17,955 bases of DNA from Clostridia bacterium (GTDB lineage: Bacteria; Bacillota; Clostridia; Christensenellales; UBA1242): assembly GCA_017616705.1 (NCBI GenBank), contig JAFZXQ010000036.1:1-17955 (forward strand), read 5' to 3'. Made by a program: the position numbers and the translations under genes. How positions within the stretch are numbered: position 1 is the first letter of the stretch; every line of letters starts with the position of its first letter. Below, one piece after another: positions 13,581 through 17,955 of this stretch. The notes beneath the pieces are model-generated. The model was not told the DNA's origin. It saw only the letters and a program-made list of their open reading frames with translations, and made no database searches.

Positions 13581-14033
13581 TTAATAACTTCCCATAATTA
13601 TTGGGCTTGCAACTATAACATTTTCGCCGTTAATTGCTATCTGAACGTTAAAGTTTTTTCCGCTAATTTTATATGGCAAAAGCGCGCTTTTAGCGTAAAT
13701 ATTATAAATTGAATCAATAAATTTAGTTTCAACAATAGTTAACCCATATTCCTTTTCAAAGGTTTTAAGGTTAAAATCTGTTAGTGTTGTTTTAAAAAAC
13801 TCGCCTAAAATCTCGCCATCTTTATCATAACTATAATAAATTTCAGGCGTAACACTAGAAACTTCATAACAAAAGCCGTGATTTATTGCTCCGCTGAAAT
13901 ATTTTTCAAGCCCCTGCCCCTTAGCGTAAACGCCGATAGTTTGGCTATTAGAGGGGCTTGCTAATGTTTTAAAAGATAACGCAAGACTAACCGCTATTAA
14001 AATTAAAAAACCAATAATTATTTTCTTTACCAT
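13581..14033 (-). CDS. YwmB-like exported protein
   Basis: This 150-residue protein has an N-terminal signal or anchor helix (MVKKIIIGFLILIAVSLAL). The C-terminus, NVQIAINGENVIVASPIIMGSY in outline, resembles the end of Bacillus YwmB (NLQIAL, then TVGTPIVTTEY), as I recall it. The protein is shorter than Bacillus YwmB. In Bacillus, ywmB lies just before murAA, spoIID and spoIIQ, and here it lies 53 bases upstream of a spoIIQ-like gene, so position agrees with the similarity. Its function in any species is not established to my knowledge. A GGTG ribosome-like site lies 6 bases before the ATG. It starts only 15 bases after a strong hairpin (14049-14074), so there is no room for a separate promoter of usual layout. 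Confidence 0.6.
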   Translation of the reverse strand: MVKKIIIGFLILIAVSLALSFKTLASPSNSQTIGVYAKGQGLEKYFSGAINHGFCYEVSSVTPEIYYSYDKDGEILGEFFKTTLTDFNLKTFEKEYGLTIVETKFIDSIYNIYAKSALLPYKISGKNFNVQIAINGENVIVASPIIMGSY

Positions 14034-14042
14034 TTTTTCACC

Positions 14043-14074
14043 ATAAAAAAATCATTAGACGAATCTAATGATTT
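14043..14074 (-). terminator. Terminator or attenuator before the ywmB-like gene
   Basis: An 11-bp perfect stem (AAATCATTAGA/TCTAATGATTT) with a TTCG loop (minus strand) is followed by TTTTTTTATGG. It is 15 bases after the stop at 14090, and its T-run ends within 12 bases of the next start codon. Confidence 0.85.
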
Positions 14075-14089
14075 CCTATTTTTAAAATT

Positions 14090-15439
14090 TTAAACTTTCT
14101 TTTTCTTATGGTTTTTAGAAATATTAACTATAGTTCTAACTAAGATGAAAACAAAGCCAACTGCTAAGAATAAGTAATAGTCAAAAATCCTCCACGCTAA
14201 GAACGGAAAGGCAACGTTGCTCGTTCCTTGTAAAAAGGCGTTAAACATAATTAAAAAGGCAATTTCCTTGATTCCTGTTCCGCCTGGTAAAATCATAATT
14301 GTTGAAGCCATATCAACAACTTGATATCTAGCAAGAGCAACAAACCAAAGCGATAGTAAAACGGCGAAACTTGAAGTTGTTATCGTTGTGCTAAACGCCA
14401 TACAAACGAAGAACCCCATTGAGCAGAATAAGGTAAACTCTAAAACAGAAAGTAGAATTTCGCTAACCAAAACGCCTTTGTTTTTAGCAAGATATTTCAT
14501 TGAGTTTTGATATTCAAGAACTTGGCGCATAAACTTATCATAACTCTTTCGATAGTTTTTAACGATTTTAAGCCTATAACCTATGCTTATAACCCACCTT
14601 GCTATGCTTCTTCCAACAAGTTTGCTGCTTCCAAGGAACAAAAAACCAACGCTAACGATTGTTGTTATAACAATTCCAACGATTGAAAGAATCTTTAAAA
14701 TTGTTATTAATAGATCCATTAACCCGCTCTCGCTTGGAATAAGCGGAACAGCAAAAATAAATAACAAAATGATTAAAAACCATCTAACAAGCTGCCCAAT
14801 TATCATCCTAATAATTGGGATACTTGTTGCAACGCCAGGAGTAACCCCGCCTTTAACAAGGTTTAAAATTTGTGATGGTTGCCCACCAACCGCCATCGGC
14901 GTTATATCATCATAATATTTACCTAAAATAGCGCATTTAAAGCAAAGCCAAAACCTAAACTTGCCCGTTGTGTTTTTAACCATAACGCTCAAGCAAAGCG
15001 CATTAACAAAATAATTTATTATAAAGCAAGCAAGCGCACCTAAAAGCCAATAAAGTTTAGTCCCTTGCTCGGCTATAACTTCACCAAGGCTAACGCTAGA
15101 AGTTTCTTTTAATAGCCCCTTTAAAACGAAAACCAAAAAGGCAATGTTTAATGCTAAAAACAACAAGTTAATAATTATGCTCTTTTTCTTTTTCTTTGGT
15201 TCTTCTGCTTTCTTAGCTTCTTCAAGTCTTATTGAAGCAATTTCGCTATCAATAACGGCGTTAGAAACGTCTGTTTCAACAACAATTTCTTCAGCGTTTT
15301 CGCCGGTAATTTGGTCGTTTGAAGCCTCTTCAGGATTTTTCTCATCAAAAAAAACTTCATGATCTGGGCTAACCTTAGTTAAATCCCCATCAAGTGAAGT
15401 TTCTTCTTTTTTTAAATTTTCTTCTTGCGACTTTTGCAT
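14090..15439 (-). CDS. Flippase-like integral membrane protein (UPF0104 / LPG-synthase TM family)
   Basis: This 449-residue protein has a long acidic cytoplasmic N-terminus (residues 1-85, ending in KKKKK) followed by about eight hydrophobic segments. Family marks are DDITPMAVGGQPSQ (177-190) and PGGTGIKE (385-392), which are conserved in the membrane half of MprF and in stand-alone YbhN/AglD-type proteins. In MprF this part flips lysyl-phosphatidylglycerol to the outer leaflet. There is no synthase domain here, so the lipid substrate is unknown. The 85-residue acidic N-terminal extension is unusual for the family. No ribosome site precedes the ATG, and the -10 box is only six bases away. Confidence 0.85.
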   Translation of the reverse strand: MQKSQEENLKKEETSLDGDLTKVSPDHEVFFDEKNPEEASNDQITGENAEEIVVETDVSNAVIDSEIASIRLEEAKKAEEPKKKKKSIIINLLFLALNIAFLVFVLKGLLKETSSVSLGEVIAEQGTKLYWLLGALACFIINYFVNALCLSVMVKNTTGKFRFWLCFKCAILGKYYDDITPMAVGGQPSQILNLVKGGVTPGVATSIPIIRMIIGQLVRWFLIILLFIFAVPLIPSESGLMDLLITILKILSIVGIVITTIVSVGFLFLGSSKLVGRSIARWVISIGYRLKIVKNYRKSYDKFMRQVLEYQNSMKYLAKNKGVLVSEILLSVLEFTLFCSMGFFVCMAFSTTITTSSFAVLLSLWFVALARYQVVDMASTIMILPGGTGIKEIAFLIMFNAFLQGTSNVAFPFLAWRIFDYYLFLAVGFVFILVRTIVNISKNHKKKKV

Positions 15440-15445
15440 ACTTAT

Positions 15446-15474
15446 AATTTAATATTTAATTACTAAAAAGTCAA
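15446..15474 (-). promoter_or_regulatory. Promoter of the flippase-like gene, predicted to give a leaderless mRNA
   Basis: TTGACT (15469-15474), 17-base spacer, TAAATT (15446-15451). Only six bases lie between the -10 and the ATG at 15439, so the expected start is the A of the ATG. The -35 overlaps a small hairpin (15466-15481) that may also act as a weak terminator for the gene upstream. Confidence 0.65.
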
Positions 15475-15484
15475 GACTTTTATT

Positions 15485-16570
15485 TTATCTTTTTTTCTCT
15501 AATGCTTCATCTTGTTTAGCTAAAGCAACATATTCTTCACCATCACTAAAACTTGTTTTAAAAATATATAAAGATGTTTCATTATTCATATCAATTATTG
15601 TTTTAGCAATTGAAACCTTATCGCTATTTTTTACCTCTTTCGCACAAGCGATAAGCCAATGAAGAGACCCGGTTTGCTCTAATTTATCTTGCAATGCCCT
15701 TAAATCAACAACCTTTTGATCTTGGAATCTTCTCATAAATCTTTCAATATATTCGCCTTCAACTGGTTTTAAAACAGGATTGCATTCCATTTTGCAAAGC
15801 CCCTCTTGAATAGCTTTTAGCGGAGCCCCACTTAAATCATATCTTCTAGCAAATTCATACATCTCTTTAGGGTTATCTGTTTGAGCCATAATTGTTGCAA
15901 GAACAGGAATATTTGGGTTTTTAACAACCTTTGCAAACCATTTAATTGTTCCAGCATCTTTTAACTCAGCAAGCCCTTCATACATTGCATCTAAGTCAAT
16001 TTTCTTAAATGCCCTAGCGCACTCTACTATAAAGTCACCTTTCCTTTCTTTTGCAATTGAAGCAGAAAGAACTTCTTGATCAGCCCCAGCAATCATTAAC
16101 CCAAATTTTAATTTAGCTGCAGGACAACCTTTTAATTTACACAATTTATCTTGCATATATTGAACTAGTGAATATGGATAATCTAACGCTTTAACACCTT
16201 GAAATTCATCAGTAAATTCAAAAATATATTTACTATTTCTGCTATTAGCAATAACATTTCTTAAATCTAAAAGCGTTTCGTCGTCATGCTTTAATTGCTT
16301 AATAAGTTCTTTTTTAAATCTGCGCGCAAAATGGAAGGCGGCAACTTCATCCCCTAGTTCAACAATTGCTTGACCAGCTTTAATAACGTCAACTTTTTTC
16401 TCGTTTTCTTTAGCATAAAGATAAATCTTCCAACCATTTCCAGAACTTATAACTTCCTCAAGGCCAGCGTTAACGCTTAAAAGATCGCTAACTTTCATCC
16501 TTTTCTTCATTTTTGATGAATGTTTGTCATCTTCTAATATTTTTCTAAAATCAATTTCTTCGTTTTCCAT
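15485..16570 (-). CDS. Alpha-helical repeat protein, function unknown
   Basis: This 361-residue soluble protein has no signal peptide. I see a degenerate repeat of about 40 residues: unit A (44-86) with GWKIYLYAKE then FHFARRF, unit B (207-244) with TIKWFAKVV then YEFARRY, and unit C (301-341) with SLHWLIACAKEV then YIFKTSF. Other helix pairs between them are less regular. That layout suggests an alpha-solenoid scaffold of the HEAT/TPR type. No enzyme motif is evident. The N-terminus is charged (MENEEIDFRKILEDD). It has its own promoter (16580-16608), lacks a ribosome site, and would have a 3-base leader. It lies directly upstream of the flippase-like gene and may share its transcript. Confidence 0.72.
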   Translation of the reverse strand: MENEEIDFRKILEDDKHSSKMKKRMKVSDLLSVNAGLEEVISSGNGWKIYLYAKENEKKVDVIKAGQAIVELGDEVAAFHFARRFKKELIKQLKHDDETLLDLRNVIANSRNSKYIFEFTDEFQGVKALDYPYSLVQYMQDKLCKLKGCPAAKLKFGLMIAGADQEVLSASIAKERKGDFIVECARAFKKIDLDAMYEGLAELKDAGTIKWFAKVVKNPNIPVLATIMAQTDNPKEMYEFARRYDLSGAPLKAIQEGLCKMECNPVLKPVEGEYIERFMRRFQDQKVVDLRALQDKLEQTGSLHWLIACAKEVKNSDKVSIAKTIIDMNNETSLYIFKTSFSDGEEYVALAKQDEALEKKR

Positions 16571-16579
16571 AGTAGCTTA

Positions 16580-16608
16580 ATTATACCATACCTTTTAAAC
16601 TTTTTCAA
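16580..16608 (-). promoter_or_regulatory. Promoter of the helical-repeat gene with a very short leader
   Basis: TTGAAA (16603-16608), 17-base spacer, TATAAT (16580-16585) preceded by TGG (extended -10). Nine bases separate the -10 from the ATG at 16570, giving a leader of about 3 bases. Confidence 0.82.
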
Positions 16609-16612
16609 GTGA

Positions 16613-16642
16613 AATAAAAAACCATCGCCGAAGCGATGGTTT
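16613..16642 (-). terminator. Terminator of the foldase-like gene
   Basis: A 10-bp perfect stem (AAACCATCGC/GCGATGGTTT, 16619-16642) with a TTCG loop on the minus strand is followed by TTTTTTATTT. It begins 4 bases after the stop at 16647. Confidence 0.92.
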
Positions 16643-16646
16643 AATT

Positions 16647-17955
16647 TTAAATAAGTTTATCAATTTGCGCTTTAGTTAATTTTTCTCTAGCAGTAAACTG
16701 ATTATTGTTTTCTGCCCAATCAAGCATCTCATAAAGTTTGTTGCTATAATATTTATCTAACTCGCTTGTTTTAGTTTGCTCATAAACAAACTCTAATAAA
16801 CTTTGGTTAGTATAAGTTGAAACAACTTGATTTTTTAATTCATCAACAATTTCAGCATTTGTTTTATCAACTGTTTCTGTTCCAACAACTTTTGTTAATT
16901 TAACGGCATCACCATTAGAATGAATCTTTGATAAAATCATCATGTGGGCGCCGTAACTAGTTAAACTAACCATTGTTGTTTGGCCTAAAATTCTTGAACC
17001 ATCAACAACATTATTTGCATCAACATAGTCTTTATAAAGATCTTTAGCAGTATCGCTAAACTCTTTCATAAGCCCAGCGTTTTCATCTTTTTCATTTGTT
17101 ACTGAATAGCCCATTAAATCAGCCATTGTTTCGCCGCCAAGGTTTTTATATTCATTAGCGTCAGTATAACGATACATATATTTTCTGAATAATTCAGTAA
17201 TTTTATGCTCTTTTTCAGCACTAGTTAAAGTTGTGTCATTTAAAATATCTGTTCTTTCGGCGTCAAAAGCGTCCATAATTTCTTGAAGCGTTATTGTTGC
17301 ATCAATCATTTCAGGAATTTTTTCATTGTTTTCATCTAAAACAAATTCGCCATTTTCATCAGTTTTATAAACGATTTCGTCATGGTCATCACGTTTTTCA
17401 ACTTGAACAGTGTTTCCTTCGTCATCACGATAGGTTGAGCTAATTGTCCAAACGTCATGAACGTCGTCATATGCTTTAGCTTTTCTTGCATCTTCATATT
17501 CTTGCCTAAAGATAAGGTCGGTTGAATCGCTTGAGCCAACATATTGCCCTAGTTCAGTTTTAGTATCTTCATCAAAAGAAACTAAAATATGCATAACGCT
17601 AAAGAATGCAATTTCTTCGCTTTCAAGTTCGTCGTCATAATAATGATAAAGAATTAAATCTTTGTTGCTTGTTGAATATAAAAGTTCAGTATAGGCTTCC
17701 TTAGTGTTAACGCCTTGTTTAGAAGTGTTTAATAACTCTTTATATTTCTCAACGAGTTTCATTAAAACTGCTTCATCAGCAAGTTGGTCATCATAATCTT
17801 GATCGCCGAAAACTCGAGACTCAACATATTCTTTATATTTATCTTTAATTTTGCTAAGTTTTTCGTCTTCAAATTCAGTTTCAAGATATTTTTTTACAGC
17901 ATCATCTTGAGAAAGCGTTTCGCCACTCATTTTATAATCATAAACTAAGCCGCCA
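16647..17955 (-). CDS. PrsA/SurA-like foldase, partial (5' end outside the window)
   Basis: The frame stays open to the window edge (GGLVYDYK precedes the methionine at 17930, which has no ribosome site), so the N-terminus and any signal peptide lie outside. The visible part is acidic and helical. Three stretches recall a parvulin-type peptidyl-prolyl isomerase: MHILVSFDED (start of the domain), a GGETMADLMGY then FSDTAKDLYKD region, and SYGAHMMILSKI (like the final yGyHII strand). About 170 residues of acidic sequence separate the first and second, so the domain appears to hold a large insertion. By family it would help fold exported proteins outside the membrane. Its link to the exported proteins further on is inference. 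Confidence 0.68.
   Translation of the reverse strand, partial: GGLVYDYKMSGETLSQDDAVKKYLETEFEDEKLSKIKDKYKEYVESRVFGDQDYDDQLADEAVLMKLVEKYKELLNTSKQGVNTKEAYTELLYSTSNKDLILYHYYDDELESEEIAFFSVMHILVSFDEDTKTELGQYVGSSDSTDLIFRQEYEDARKAKAYDDVHDVWTISSTYRDDEGNTVQVEKRDDHDEIVYKTDENGEFVLDENNEKIPEMIDATITLQEIMDAFDAERTDILNDTTLTSAEKEHKITELFRKYMYRYTDANEYKNLGGETMADLMGYSVTNEKDENAGLMKEFSDTAKDLYKDYVDANNVVDGSRILGQTTMVSLTSYGAHMMILSKIHSNGDAVKLTKVVGTETVDKTNAEIVDELKNQVVSTYTNQSLLEFVYEQTKTSELDKYYSNKLYEMLDWAENNNQFTAREKLTKAQIDKLI

Noticed and set aside
1..17955. Mobile element, CRISPR array, toxin-antitoxin or defence island
   Set aside because: No transposase, integrase, terminal repeats, repeat-spacer array, or recognisable toxin or nuclease gene pair was seen on either strand.

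Overview
This window is AT-rich bacterial DNA that most likely comes from an endospore-forming lineage of Bacillota (Clostridia-like, probably an uncultured gut or anaerobic type). The support is a SpoVB/MurJ-type flippase start at the left edge, a YwmB-like gene next to a SpoIIQ-like LytM gene, AGGAGG-type ribosome sites, and promoters that match sigma-A well (TTGACA-17-TATAAT). All genes but one are on the minus strand, so the text below runs right to left, in the direction of transcription.

Right end (17955 to 14090). A PrsA/SurA-like foldase is cut by the window edge. It is followed by a helical-repeat protein of unknown function and a flippase-like membrane protein of the UPF0104/LPG-synthase-TM family. 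Next (14033 to 12895) is a ywmB-like/spoIIQ-like pair, the sporulation-linked part of the window. Then comes pyruvate kinase, tightly coupled to a Nudix hydrolase (12809 to 10838). A lipoprotein and an unrecognised 175-residue protein follow (10706 to 9438).

Centre (9437 to 7195). An intact tRNA-Lys(CTT) is preceded in its own transcript by a copy of the 5' half of the same tRNA and by a GC-rich hairpin-filled segment (63 G/C in 96 bases). rsmD and an overlapping coiled-coil gene come next. A ttcA-family thiolase gene on the plus strand converges on that pair across a shared terminator.

Left part (7058 to 1). This is a block of exported proteins: an Ig-like lipoprotein, an 836-residue GLUG/beta-helix surface protein, a 565-residue Ig-like (BIG2) protein coupled to an Smr-domain protein, a two-TM mini-protein, a membrane-anchored protein, and the start of the SpoVB-like flippase. 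The first three have their own strong promoters.

The most unusual points are these. (1) A tRNA-Lys half-gene and GC-rich segment form the leader of the real tRNA-Lys, and an 11-base stretch could pair with the T-arm region of that tRNA. (2) Several genes (ttcA-like, the flippase-like gene, rsmD, the helical-repeat gene and perhaps the SpoVB-like gene) have no Shine-Dalgarno and begin 6 to 9 bases after a -10 box. That predicts leaderless or nearly leaderless mRNAs beside neighbours with normal ribosome sites. (3) Terminators lie directly against the next promoter. (4) There are several exported or helical-repeat proteins I cannot assign. No CRISPR, insertion sequence, phage or defence system is visible.
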